Origin: Peptococcaceae bacterium
GTDB taxonomy: Bacteria; Bacillota; UBA994
Assembly (NCBI GenBank): GCA_018334055.1
Contig: JAGXSS010000016.1
Location: 1 to 36,517 of the forward strand
Direction: 5' to 3'
Length of the DNA: 36,517 bases
Below the pieces are notes generated by a model. The model saw only the letters and a list, made by a program, of their open reading frames with translations. It made no database searches and had not been told where the DNA came from. Below are positions 24,993-32,926 of the stretch, piece by piece. Every line of letters starts with the position of its first letter. Position 1 is the first letter of the stretch. Made by a program: the position numbers and the translations under genes.

Positions 24993-26384
24993 TCACCGAC
25001 TGGAGATTACTCTGCGCAGGTCGGCACCATTAGCATTCATGATGAAGACGACCGGAGATTCATCATGCATTTCGACAAAAGCGATTTGTTTACCATCTCT
25101 AGACCAACGTGGAAACACTTTGGGATGCAGAGAGAAAGTCAGCTGTTTCATATTCCTACCTTCAATGTCCATGACAAAAAGATCTTGCCCTGGGCCTTTC
25201 CGTCCCGAATCGCTGATTAAGAGTATTTGCTGGCCTAGAGGAGAAAACTGCGGATCGGCGTTGTGCCCCTCGGTGAGCAATGTCCGCTGCGCAAAGGGCT
25301 CTACTTGAATTAAATAAATATTACGGGGCTCGGCGATGATATTGGCATCGATATCGCGTGCCTCCCATGTCCCGTAGACAAAATTTTGGGCGGTGGGGCT
25401 CTGGCTGGCACTGCCAATATTGTGAATCAGGCCCCCCTGCGAGAGTTGTCGCTGCTGCCCGGTGGCGACCACGGCCTCCCACAGGTCATAGCGAAAATTA
25501 TGGGAGTGAATGTACTGCTCGAAGGTGTACAGAAAGTAGACGCGACTGGAATCATCGCTAAAGCCTAGAAAACGCACCGAACCGCCTGTCGGGCTAATGA
25601 GCGTAGCCGATTGCGTAGCTAGGTTGTACGCCCACAGACTTTGATAGATGTCCGAATGCGCATCTGAACGGCCGATCACCCCATAGATAGCCAAAAACTT
25701 GCCATCCGGAGAAAACTGAGGAAAGCTGGGCAGATCCCCGCTAATCCCTAGGTGCACAGGGGTGGTCTTTGAGGTGGAGAGGTCATGCAAGTGTAACCCC
25801 GGCTCACCTGTGCCGCCCACGTAGGCGACCATAGTCCCCTGTCTATTCACCGTTGCCTCCAATTGATGGCCGGGAAGGGCATCCAGTTCTCTGATGTTGC
25901 CACTCACAGTATCCACTAAATGAAGCCTAGGTAGCCCTTTGCTCTCGGCAACAAACAAGATGGTTCGATTGTCCGGCAACCACGAGAGGCCTTCAATACT
26001 GTTAAAAGAGTTTGTAAAGGCAATGGTGCTAAATCGGAGCGAGAAAAATGGCAGCTTGTTACCTGCTCGGTCGCTCGGGGGGGTGATAAAGCCAATGTCA
26101 TAGTCCGTGCCCGGAGTCAACGGATGACGTGGAGTGAGGCGCATGGTATTGCCCTGCCAGTCGATGTTTACTGCGACTAGGGGCTGTATCTGCACTAACT
26201 TTTCCGCGGTGTTCTGGTTCATGGGCTCACTAAAAGTGATAGTTATAACGCTGTCCAAAGAAACCCCCTGGCTGTTTGGGAGCGGAAAAGTATACTCTAC
26301 CGCGGGCGGTGTCACGTCGCGCTGGCAACCAACTAGAGTTAATGAAAGCAAGATGCTAAGAAAGATAATTGCTAATTTCTGCAT
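24993..26384 (-). CDS. Lipoprotein with Ig-like and TolB-type beta-propeller domains
   Basis: 463 residues. The lipobox LVGC (Cys at about residue 20) predicts an outer-face lipoprotein. Residues ~25-120 are an Ig-like (Big_5) domain: DVTPPAVEYTFPLPNSQGVSLDSVITITFSEPMN, the pattern common to bacterial 'Ig-like calcium/strand' modules. Residues ~130-460 are a beta-propeller of TolB/PD40 type with repeated xFSPDGKxLAI-like motifs (PQFSPDGKFLAIYG, PQFSPLGQQILLIS, PRWSRDGKQIAFVE). The role could be ligand or polymer binding outside the cell. ATG 26384 has AAGGGAG. It lies 42 bases after the DUF1445 gene and may be the last gene of that operon. Confidence 0.85.
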   Translation of the reverse strand: MQKLAIIFLSILLSLTLVGCQRDVTPPAVEYTFPLPNSQGVSLDSVITITFSEPMNQNTAEKLVQIQPLVAVNIDWQGNTMRLTPRHPLTPGTDYDIGFITPPSDRAGNKLPFFSLRFSTIAFTNSFNSIEGLSWLPDNRTILFVAESKGLPRLHLVDTVSGNIRELDALPGHQLEATVNRQGTMVAYVGGTGEPGLHLHDLSTSKTTPVHLGISGDLPSFPQFSPDGKFLAIYGVIGRSDAHSDIYQSLWAYNLATQSATLISPTGGSVRFLGFSDDSSRVYFLYTFEQYIHSHNFRYDLWEAVVATGQQRQLSQGGLIHNIGSASQSPTAQNFVYGTWEARDIDANIIAEPRNIYLIQVEPFAQRTLLTEGHNADPQFSPLGQQILLISDSGRKGPGQDLFVMDIEGRNMKQLTFSLHPKVFPRWSRDGKQIAFVEMHDESPVVFIMNANGADLRRVISSR

Positions 26385-26426
26385 ATACCCACTCCCTTAC
26401 CAGGTTCACTTTCCCGCTGGCATAGC

Positions 26427-27224
26427 TTAAAAGGCCGCCAGCCCTTGATCGCTGAGATCGGTGATAAACATAAATCCCGGCGCATGGGTAATTACCAGCT
26501 CTGGCTTGACGGCCATGACCACAGCTTGTGACGTGCAGCCGCATGCCCAAAACACAGGTATTTCCCCCGCCTTAACATCCACACTCTCTCCCATGTCCGG
26601 CAAAGCCAAATCTACAATGCCGAGAGCCTGCGGGTCTCCGATGTGGACGGGGGCGCCATGCACTGCGGGAAAGCGACTGGTAATCTGAACTACCTTTACT
26701 AGGTTGCTGGCAGGCACGGGACGCATACTTACCACGAGCGGACCCTGCATCACCCCTGCTTTCTGGCATTCTCTATTCGTGATATACATGGGGACGTTAC
26801 GATTTTGCGTGATATGCCGCACTTCTATGCCTGCTGCCTGCAGAGCCCCCTCGAAGGTAAAACTGCATCCCAGAAGAAAACTAACAAAGTCATCCTGCCA
26901 GTAGCTTCTAATGTCTGATGGTTCATCCACTAGCTGACCGTTCCTAAAGATCCTGTATTTGGGCAGATCCGTCCGTAAATCCGCCCCACGAGCGACCACC
27001 TTTGGCTCGAAACACCCTATATCTGTCACCTCAAGAATGGGACAAGGTTTTGGATTACGCTGGCAAAAGAGCAAAAAGTCATATGCCAATTCCCGCTGTA
27101 AAATGACCAGGTTAGCCTGGGCATACCCTAGGGCCAGCCCGGCTGTGGGTCGATGCCAATTCCCAGTGCGAAAGCGCTCCCGCCAAGCAGCAGGGGTCAT
27201 GAGGGATGCATCCTCGACCTTCAT
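26427..27224 (-). CDS. DUF1445 family protein (putative hydro-lyase, YcsI-like)
   Basis: 265 residues matching the DUF1445 family: LALGYAQANLVILQRELAYDFLLFCQRNPKPCPILEVTD, FLLGCSFTFEGALQAAGIEVRHI, NVPMYITNREC, FPAVHGAPVHIGDP and a C-terminal VFWACGCTSQAVV. It starts at ATG 27224, overlapping the pxpC stop by four bases, so it is coupled to the 5-oxoprolinase genes. Relatives are often in pxp operons, and DUF1445 is fused to the cyclase domain in mammalian D-glutamate cyclase, which makes 5-oxo-D-proline. The activity of the stand-alone bacterial form is not established. A role in D-glutamate or 5-oxoproline conversion is inferred. Confidence 0.86.
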   Translation of the reverse strand: MKVEDASLMTPAAWRERFRTGNWHRPTAGLALGYAQANLVILQRELAYDFLLFCQRNPKPCPILEVTDIGCFEPKVVARGADLRTDLPKYRIFRNGQLVDEPSDIRSYWQDDFVSFLLGCSFTFEGALQAAGIEVRHITQNRNVPMYITNRECQKAGVMQGPLVVSMRPVPASNLVKVVQITSRFPAVHGAPVHIGDPQALGIVDLALPDMGESVDVKAGEIPVFWACGCTSQAVVMAVKPELVITHAPGFMFITDLSDQGLAAF

Positions 27225-28237
27225 ACTTCGCTTACCTCCACTCGCACATTCTCTCCCCTGAGCAAAACGTGAAAAAAACGCTTGGGCAATGCTCTGGTTG
27301 GTATCCCATGCAGAGCCTGCTCGCAGAACTGTAGGGCTTTTATGGCCTCCTCATAGGAGACGGGGATAAACTGCAGGGCATCGCCCGTCCTCATCTGCCC
27401 GACCAATGGCAGATCTGCGCTGATGACTGTCGCTATCTTCATGTACCCACCCGTGGTCTGTCGGTCGGCCAGCATGATAATGGGATGCCCGCTACCGAGC
27501 ACCTGAACACTGCCTAGAGCGACACCGTCGCTAATAGTGTCCGTTTGAAAATTTTGCACTAAGCTTTCGCCACTCAAGCGACAACCCATACGGTCGGCTT
27601 CTGCTGCAACTTGATACCTTGCGGAGCACAGCACCCGCAGGGCATCATCTGGGAAAAGGTGGTTTTGTGGGCCTAACATGACTCGCACCTGGCTTATGGC
27701 CGCGGGGAGCCGAGCCTGACTAGGCAAGGGAACGAAGCTGCCAACGCGGGTTTGGTGTACATATGTCAATTCACCTAAAGGTAGCACATCACTAGCACGC
27801 AGCACACGTCCATGCCACCCTCCGAACACACCGCGCAAGAATGTAGCTCGGCTCCCCATCACCAAAGGGACGTCGATGCCGCCAGCCACACACAGATAGG
27901 CCCGAGCACCTGCCTCCATTGCTCCTATGGCCAATCTATCGCCATCAGCGAGGTGTAGCGCTTCCCACGCAGGTACGCGCTCGCCGTTTTTACAAACTGA
28001 CACCTTGCCGCCGGTGACCGCGGTGACAGTTTCGCCGCTAGCAATGAGCGTTGCTCCCCGCATAGTCATTTCTAGTGCGGCCGCTCCATCATCATTGCCA
28101 AGTAAGCGATTACCCGCACGCAAGGAGTAGGTGTCGAGAGCGCCCCCCACGGGCACACCATATTGCTGCAGCCCCGGACGCCCCAAATCTTGCACGGTGG
28201 TGAAAAAGCCTGGATCAACCACCGTAAATTTAGGCAT
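27221..28237 (-). CDS. pxpC: 5-oxoprolinase subunit C (KipA-like)
   Basis: 338 residues of the biotin-dependent carboxyltransferase-like family. With PxpA and PxpB it opens 5-oxoproline (pyroglutamate) to glutamate using ATP. Conserved segments visible are FTTVQDLGRPGLQQYGVPVGGALDTYSLR, NRLLGN, AYLCVAGGIDVPLVMGSRAT, CRLSGESL and LADRQTTGGYMKIATV. The ATG at 28237 gives the usual start; an ATG three codons earlier (28246) is also possible. Both lie inside the end of pxpB, so the two are coupled. Confidence 0.93.
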   Translation of the reverse strand: MPKFTVVDPGFFTTVQDLGRPGLQQYGVPVGGALDTYSLRAGNRLLGNDDGAAALEMTMRGATLIASGETVTAVTGGKVSVCKNGERVPAWEALHLADGDRLAIGAMEAGARAYLCVAGGIDVPLVMGSRATFLRGVFGGWHGRVLRASDVLPLGELTYVHQTRVGSFVPLPSQARLPAAISQVRVMLGPQNHLFPDDALRVLCSARYQVAAEADRMGCRLSGESLVQNFQTDTISDGVALGSVQVLGSGHPIIMLADRQTTGGYMKIATVISADLPLVGQMRTGDALQFIPVSYEEAIKALQFCEQALHGIPTRALPKRFFHVLLRGENVRVEVSEV

Positions 28238-28964
28238 GTTCCGCATCCATCAGGACGACTCGCGGACGGAACCTGTTCGCTTTTACTAAATCGGCAATCT
28301 CCGCGTATTCGTCGCCTGAGACTGAGCGAAAGCGCACCCACTGCCCCGGCCTTAGGAGGCTCGGCGGCGACTCAGCTATATTAAAAAAGCGCAAAGGGGT
28401 TCGCCCAATAATCCGCCAACCACCCGGGCTACTGAGCGGGTAGACACCAGTCTGCAGTTCGGCAATCGCCACCGAACCGGTAGGAACCTTGGTACGCGGG
28501 ACTTTAAGTCGAGGCAGCGACAGACGCGGGTCTAGGCCGCCAAGGTAGGGGAAGCCAGGCAAGAAGCCTATCATGTATACCGCATACGCGCGCCGCACAT
28601 GCATTGCTACCACCTCTTCGGTTGTCAATGATGTTTCTTCGGCCACTTGTTCGAGATCGGGCCCCAGTTCACCCCCATAACGAACGGGTATCTCTAACAC
28701 TTCCCTCTGGTGAGGGCGGCAAATTGCCTTAAATTTCATGAGTCCTTGGCAGATAGCTCTTAATTCAGGCGCGGTGATGACCAGAGGATCGTAGAAAATC
28801 ATCAGGGAACGGTAGCTAGGCACAACCTCCCGCAGCCCTCGCGGTTGTAAAGCCACAAGTGCTCCAGCCAGGGCATGAACGTCACTGTTAATGCTTAGGT
28901 CGATGGTGCTGCCCAACTCGACCACCAGGTGACTTTCACCCGCGTAATAGTACTGCCACATCAT
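28230..28964 (-). CDS. pxpB: 5-oxoprolinase subunit B (KipI-like)
   Basis: 244 residues of the allophanate hydrolase subunit 1/KipI family, the partner of PxpC. Typical blocks are REVVPSYRSLMIFYDP, the cyclophilin-like LEIPVRYGGELGPDLEQVAEETSLTTEEVVAMH, VYMIGFLPGFPYLGGLDPRLSLPRL and PTGSVAIAELQTGVYPLSSPGGWRIIGRTP. The ATG at 28964 begins one base after the pxpA stop. The B-C overlap and A-B adjacency indicate one coupled complex. In Bacillus subtilis the KipI homologue also inhibits the sporulation kinase KinA, but that link is not evident here. Confidence 0.93.
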   Translation of the reverse strand: MMWQYYYAGESHLVVELGSTIDLSINSDVHALAGALVALQPRGLREVVPSYRSLMIFYDPLVITAPELRAICQGLMKFKAICRPHQREVLEIPVRYGGELGPDLEQVAEETSLTTEEVVAMHVRRAYAVYMIGFLPGFPYLGGLDPRLSLPRLKVPRTKVPTGSVAIAELQTGVYPLSSPGGWRIIGRTPLRFFNIAESPPSLLRPGQWVRFRSVSGDEYAEIADLVKANRFRPRVVLMDAEHA

Positions 28965-28965
28965 C

Positions 28966-29739
28966 CTACAACCGCTTCAAGCCGGAGAGTGTGATGTTTT
29001 GCTCAGCGACGAGCGCCACCATACCGCGAGCAAATTCCAAAGCGTGGGGGCCTTCTCCGTGCACACAGAACGTGTCGGCTACAACAGGTACTTTCTCCCC
29101 AGTTATCGCCGTGACCAAGCCCGTAGTAAGTATTTCCTTAACCTGGTCTCGCGCCTCGCCAAAACTATGGTAGAGGGCATGAGGGTGACTGCGCGGGACA
29201 AGACTCCCATCCGCCTGGTATCGCCTATCTACAAACGCCTCACGACTAACCTTAAGCCCCAGAGCGAGCCCTGCTTCAATAAGCCTGCTGTTCGCTAGAC
29301 CGACTAAGATGAGTTGGTCGTCAACGGCCCGCACCGCTTGGGATACTGCCTGGGCAATCACTACATCACTTGCTGCTAGGTTGTAGAGTGCCCCATGTAC
29401 CTTGACATGGGTTCCAGCCACTCCAAGCGATTTAGCCACTCCAAGAAAAGCCCCTACCTGATAAACGATAGCGTCAAACACTTCGGTGGGAGAAAGTTGC
29501 ATGGACCTTCGGCCGAACCCCATGAGATCAGGGTAACCGGGGTGAGCGCCAATGCTCACTTTAGCCGCCTGAGCCAAAGCAATGGTTTCGCGCATAATAC
29601 TGGGGTCACCGGCGTGAAAACCACAGGCAATGCTTACCGACGAAACGTAGCGCAAGAGTTCTTGGTCCTGACCTAGACGATACACTCCATAACTCTCGCC
29701 CATATCACAATTTATATCGACAACACTTTTACCTGCCAT
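28966..29739 (-). CDS. pxpA: 5-oxoprolinase subunit A (LamB/YcsF family)
   Basis: 257 residues. The LamB/YcsF fold binds metal through conserved residues. DINCDMGESYGVYRLGQD at the start, SIACGFHAGDP, GAHPGYPDLMGFGRRSM, THVKVHGALYN, and CVHGEGPHALEF near the end are characteristic. PxpA works with PxpB and PxpC in hydrolysing 5-oxoproline. ATG 29739 is chosen over a start 11 codons upstream because it has AAGGGCGAT and the family N-terminus. It overlaps the end of the IclR gene by 11 bases, so regulator and enzymes share a transcript. Confidence 0.95.
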   Translation of the reverse strand: MAGKSVVDINCDMGESYGVYRLGQDQELLRYVSSVSIACGFHAGDPSIMRETIALAQAAKVSIGAHPGYPDLMGFGRRSMQLSPTEVFDAIVYQVGAFLGVAKSLGVAGTHVKVHGALYNLAASDVVIAQAVSQAVRAVDDQLILVGLANSRLIEAGLALGLKVSREAFVDRRYQADGSLVPRSHPHALYHSFGEARDQVKEILTTGLVTAITGEKVPVVADTFCVHGEGPHALEFARGMVALVAEQNITLSGLKRL

Positions 29740-30505
29740 GGGTATCGCCCTTCTGTTGAAACCCAAGATCATGGGATATAGCCCGCGCAGAGCGCTGCAG
29801 TGAACGCACGAGGTACTCTATTTTTTCAGGAACAAAGCTGCCCACGGGGCCGGCAATGCTGATAGACGCTACGACCTTCGCATGGTGATCGCGTACAGGC
29901 ATGGCGATGGCGGCAGTTCCCTCATGTAGCTCCCCTTGGCTAAAACAGTAGCCCTGCACTCTTTCTTGCCTGATCAACTCGGCTAAAGCCTCTCGGCTGG
30001 CTGGCGTGGTCGGGGTTATGGGTAGAAACGTGAGCTGGGATAGCACTTGCTCTAACTCTCGTTCCGCCAAAAAAGCGATAAGGGCCCGCGGACAGGCTCC
30101 TGCATAGAGGGGCGCCCGCCGGCCGATGCGGGTGTACATACGCACAGGATGATTAGTTTCTCTCTTTTCGATATACACGCCCTCAAGACCATCCCTGATG
30201 ACTAGGTTCACCGCCTGGTCCACTCTAATTGACAACTCTTCCATGTGGGGCAAAGCTACGGCGCGTACATCCAGACGTTCAGCAACAAAATTCCCCAGTT
30301 CCAAGAGCTTCATGCCTAGGCAGTAAGCCTTGCTATTGTCACGCATGAGGAATCCGCTACATTCTAGCGTCGACAACAGGCGCAAGGCCGTAGGCTTTGA
30401 GAGTTTAGCCAGCTCAGCTACCTGACGCAGGGTAAGATACGGCCGCTCGATGGTGAATAGTTCAAGCACCTTTAGCCCCTTAGCAAACGTCGTGGCAATC
30501 GCCAT
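29729..30505 (-). CDS. IclR-family transcriptional regulator
   Basis: 258 residues. The N-terminal winged helix (AKGLKVLELFTIERPYLTLRQVAELAKLSKPTALRLLSTLECSGFL) binds DNA. The C-terminal IclR effector domain includes NLVIRDGLEGVYIEKRE, GRRAPLYAGACPRALIAFL and a C-terminal AIAMPVRDHHAKVVASISIAGP. ATG 30505 follows TGAGGTGGG; the frame runs back to a GTG at 30514. It is the first gene of the pxp operon and probably senses 5-oxoproline or a related metabolite. The 8-base palindrome TTCGCGAA at 30553-30560 lies about 50 bases upstream, a possible but unproven operator. Confidence 0.92.
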   Translation of the reverse strand: MAIATTFAKGLKVLELFTIERPYLTLRQVAELAKLSKPTALRLLSTLECSGFLMRDNSKAYCLGMKLLELGNFVAERLDVRAVALPHMEELSIRVDQAVNLVIRDGLEGVYIEKRETNHPVRMYTRIGRRAPLYAGACPRALIAFLAERELEQVLSQLTFLPITPTTPASREALAELIRQERVQGYCFSQGELHEGTAAIAMPVRDHHAKVVASISIAGPVGSFVPEKIEYLVRSLQRSARAISHDLGFQQKGDTHGR

Positions 30506-30563
30506 GATGCCCACCTCATTTCATTTATTAGAACTAACATCTACATTCTTACTTCGCGAACGA

Positions 30564-30611
30564 CAAAAAAAATCCTGCCTGCTCCATAAATTAAGGTGGA
30601 GTGTGGCAGGA
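30564..30611 (-). terminator. Rho-independent terminator of the DprA-like gene
   Basis: On the minus strand a stem pairs 30611-30605 (TCCTGCC) with 30579-30573 (GGCAGGA), with a second inner stem CTCCA/TGGAG around a short loop, followed by a run of eight T residues. It lies 41 bases past the DprA-like stop codon and separates that gene from the IclR/pxp operon. Confidence 0.88.
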
Positions 30612-30651
30612 AGTGAATGTCTCTTGCAGAATAGTGCTTGTTAGGCCGTGG

Positions 30652-31221
30652 TTAGACCGTGGGACGAAAGACATGGCGACTGAGCTCAGGTAGCTCGGGC
30701 TCCCACCAAATGCGGCGCTCCACCGATGGCAGCGAGAGGTGCAGGCCACCACAACTGCTTAACCGCAAGAGCGGCCGCTGTAGCTGTTGACAAAACGCGA
30801 CCATCCAAGCGGTCCCCCCCGTAATACATGGGTCATCTTGAACTACGATGCCCACATCACAGTACAGGGCCATGAGAAAGTTGCGCTCAATCAGCCGACG
30901 ACGCAAGACGTAAGTATCTCGACTAGGCTCGGCAAAGGGTGTCACCACTACCCCACCAAGTAGGTGTAGCTGCCTAGCTAGATTGCGGTTAGATCGCGGG
31001 TAGACTTCCTCGCCACTTGCTGTAGACAGGACAACCACAGCCCGGCCTCCGCCGCGGGCAACACCGTCAAGAGCAGCGGTATCGATACCGCGGGCTAAGC
31101 CTGACAACACCACTACCCCGCGCCTGGCCAAAGTTAATCCCAGCTTCTCGGCCACCTGTTGCTCTTCCGCCGAACACGCCCTACTCCCCACTACTGCAAT
31201 TATCAATTCCCCAACCCCCAT
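30652..31221 (-). CDS. Short DprA/Smf-like protein (SLOG fold only)
   Basis: 189 residues with the Rossmann-type core of DprA. VVGSR is at the start, followed by LSGLARGIDTAALDGVARGGGRAVVVLSTASGEEVYP with SNRNL, then RRRLIERNFLMALYCDVGIVVQDDPCITGGTAW. The last two correspond to the RNR-I and SGT regions of DprA but are divergent. The N-terminal helical domain and C-terminal winged helix of full DprA are absent. DprA loads RecA on single-stranded DNA; short SLOG members may bind nucleotides instead. The start is uncertain: ATG 31221 sits right against AAGGG, while a TTG at 31206 and a GTG at 31251 are alternatives. Confidence 0.72.
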   Translation of the reverse strand: MGVGELIIAVVGSRACSAEEQQVAEKLGLTLARRGVVVLSGLARGIDTAALDGVARGGGRAVVVLSTASGEEVYPRSNRNLARQLHLLGGVVVTPFAEPSRDTYVLRRRLIERNFLMALYCDVGIVVQDDPCITGGTAWMVAFCQQLQRPLLRLSSCGGLHLSLPSVERRIWWEPELPELSRHVFRPTV

Positions 31222-31283
31222 CCCTTGGCACAACAATCCTACACCAAACACATGTTTGATGCAAACAAATCGGAGGTGTCAAA

Positions 31284-31697
31284 GTGCAAGTTGTAATCCT
31301 CGACTTGGGCAAAGAAACCTTTGCCATTGAAGCCCTTGCCGTCCAAGAGATCCTGCGCCGGCCACATGCCGTCTCTTTACCTGAGGCTCCGCCCCATGTC
31401 CTGGGCATCATTGATTTTCGTGGACGGAGCATCCCCCTTATTCACTTGGGCCGAATGCTGTCAGTGCCCACCACCGAGGAGGGTATGCGGGCGATTGTTT
31501 TAGAGGATGAGGGTTTTTCAGCGGCCTTCCTGGTGGATGACGTGAGCGATGTCATTAACATTCCCGACCACGCCTTTGACCCAATGCCGGCAGCTATTGA
31601 GGGGGCAACCCAGGTGCCAAAGGCTGTGGCTAGGGTCAAGGATCGCCTCATTGTCGTTATCGACCCCGTTAGACTGCTTCTTGGCCTCCGTCGTTAG
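31284..31697 (+). CDS. Single-domain CheW-like protein
   Basis: 137 residues covering one CheW domain: QVVILDLGKETFAIEALAVQEILRR, the conserved PPHVLGIIDFRGRSIPLIHLGRML, RAIVLEDEGFSAAFLVDDVSDVINI, and DRLIVVIDPVRLL at the end. CheW couples chemoreceptors to the histidine kinase CheA. No chemoreceptor, cheA or other chemotaxis gene is in the window. GTG 31284 has a CGGAGGTG ribosome site. It is transcribed away from the DprA-like gene and ends seven bases from the stop of the convergent ATPase. Confidence 0.93.
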   Translation: MQVVILDLGKETFAIEALAVQEILRRPHAVSLPEAPPHVLGIIDFRGRSIPLIHLGRMLSVPTTEEGMRAIVLEDEGFSAAFLVDDVSDVINIPDHAFDPMPAAIEGATQVPKAVARVKDRLIVVIDPVRLLLGLRR

Positions 31698-31704
31698 CAG
31701 CTGG

Positions 31705-32805
31705 TTAGAGGGTATGAACAGCCATTTCCCTTAGTTCCTTGAGCACCTGTTCCCGCCTAGCATCAACCCGCGCAAAGTCCATGTGGGGAATATAGTACGT
31801 CTCTAATTCATCATGCAGGGCCTTCGCTCGAGCCAAGAAACTGATGGCTAGTTGCAAGGCCCGTTTGCTTTCCCCGAGGACACAGTCCATGTCGATGCGC
31901 ATAGCGGACAGTGCACTTCCATCTACGAGGCTATTTAGATTTTCGATCCGTGTACCTCCAGACTGAAAAGGGTGCACATTGCGGCTGGTCACAATACCTA
32001 AAGACAATTGCGGAATCACTAGGTGCTCGATTAGCTCCGGCCGCATGACACAATGAAAGGCATGAATGGCATAGCCACGACATTGGGCTATACGGAAGAG
32101 ATGTTCAATAATGTATTCGGTGCCGGTGCCTGGCTCGCCTTCGAGCACAACGATATTCTGGCACTCTAGGGTCACCGAGGAAAGCAGACTCATTGGCCCG
32201 ACAGGGGTAATGGCCGTAGCAAAGAGGTGTCGCTCTCGATACCCTGGTATAATGGCCCGTTTTGGCAAATACTCTGCTTCAAGCAACCCGACGATCTCTC
32301 GCCATCGCCGTATGTTGACCGCACCGGCATCGGCATAGTAGCTCAGATGTTCGTCATAGTAGTTCCGCGCGCTGCGCAAAAATCCGTACGCTTTGCGAAA
32401 CAATCGTGCAATTTCCTGCGTCAAGGATATGATAGCCCCTCTGTTGCTCCTTAAAGCCGGGGCATGCCAATATTCACCTAAATTGACAATCTCGTCAATA
32501 GCGCCAGGATGCTTCGGGTCGACGACGTGGGGGGCAGTGCCATCGAGGATTGTCACGCCAATATCTGGAAAACATACACCGTCCAATGAATTATAATCGG
32601 CGGAGCAATGGTAGAACTCCGCTTGGCGATTATCGCGCACAAGCTCTGTGGCGATACGTTTCATAAAGGTGCTCTTGCCGACGCCTGGCCCGCCTTTAAG
32701 GATCAGGGTCTTCCTGTTTTCACCGCCGATGAGGTCATGGTAGAACGAAAAAAAACCGTTCGGCGTATTCCCACCCGGAAAAAAATGCCTACTTCCCGTT
32801 GTCAT
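31705..32805 (-). CDS. PRK06851-type ATPase with two P-loop domains
   Basis: 366 residues of a family found in spore-forming Bacillota and lacking an assigned role. Domain 1 (residues ~30-200) has a canonical P-loop GGPGVGKST. Domain 2 (~210-366) begins with a P-loop-like EGEPGTGTE in which the invariant Lys and Ser/Thr are replaced by Thr and Glu, so it may not bind ATP normally. FHCVMRPELIEHLVIPQLSLGIVT is typical of the second domain. ATG 32805 has AGGAGG. A hairpin (32821-32862) overlaps that ribosome site. The histidine phosphatase gene lies upstream on the same strand, and the convergent cheW gene is seven bases away. Confidence 0.82.
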   Translation of the reverse strand: MTTGSRHFFPGGNTPNGFFSFYHDLIGGENRKTLILKGGPGVGKSTFMKRIATELVRDNRQAEFYHCSADYNSLDGVCFPDIGVTILDGTAPHVVDPKHPGAIDEIVNLGEYWHAPALRSNRGAIISLTQEIARLFRKAYGFLRSARNYYDEHLSYYADAGAVNIRRWREIVGLLEAEYLPKRAIIPGYRERHLFATAITPVGPMSLLSSVTLECQNIVVLEGEPGTGTEYIIEHLFRIAQCRGYAIHAFHCVMRPELIEHLVIPQLSLGIVTSRNVHPFQSGGTRIENLNSLVDGSALSAMRIDMDCVLGESKRALQLAISFLARAKALHDELETYYIPHMDFARVDARREQVLKELREMAVHTL

Positions 32806-32926
32806 GCTCTTGCCTCCTTCTACAAACTCCTGTCTATATTATGGGCAGAAGGAGTAGCTGGTGCTTGAACAAATCTATCGGGATGGGTGCCGATGCAGCT
32901 GCCAATCACCAGCGAACATCGCGGTC

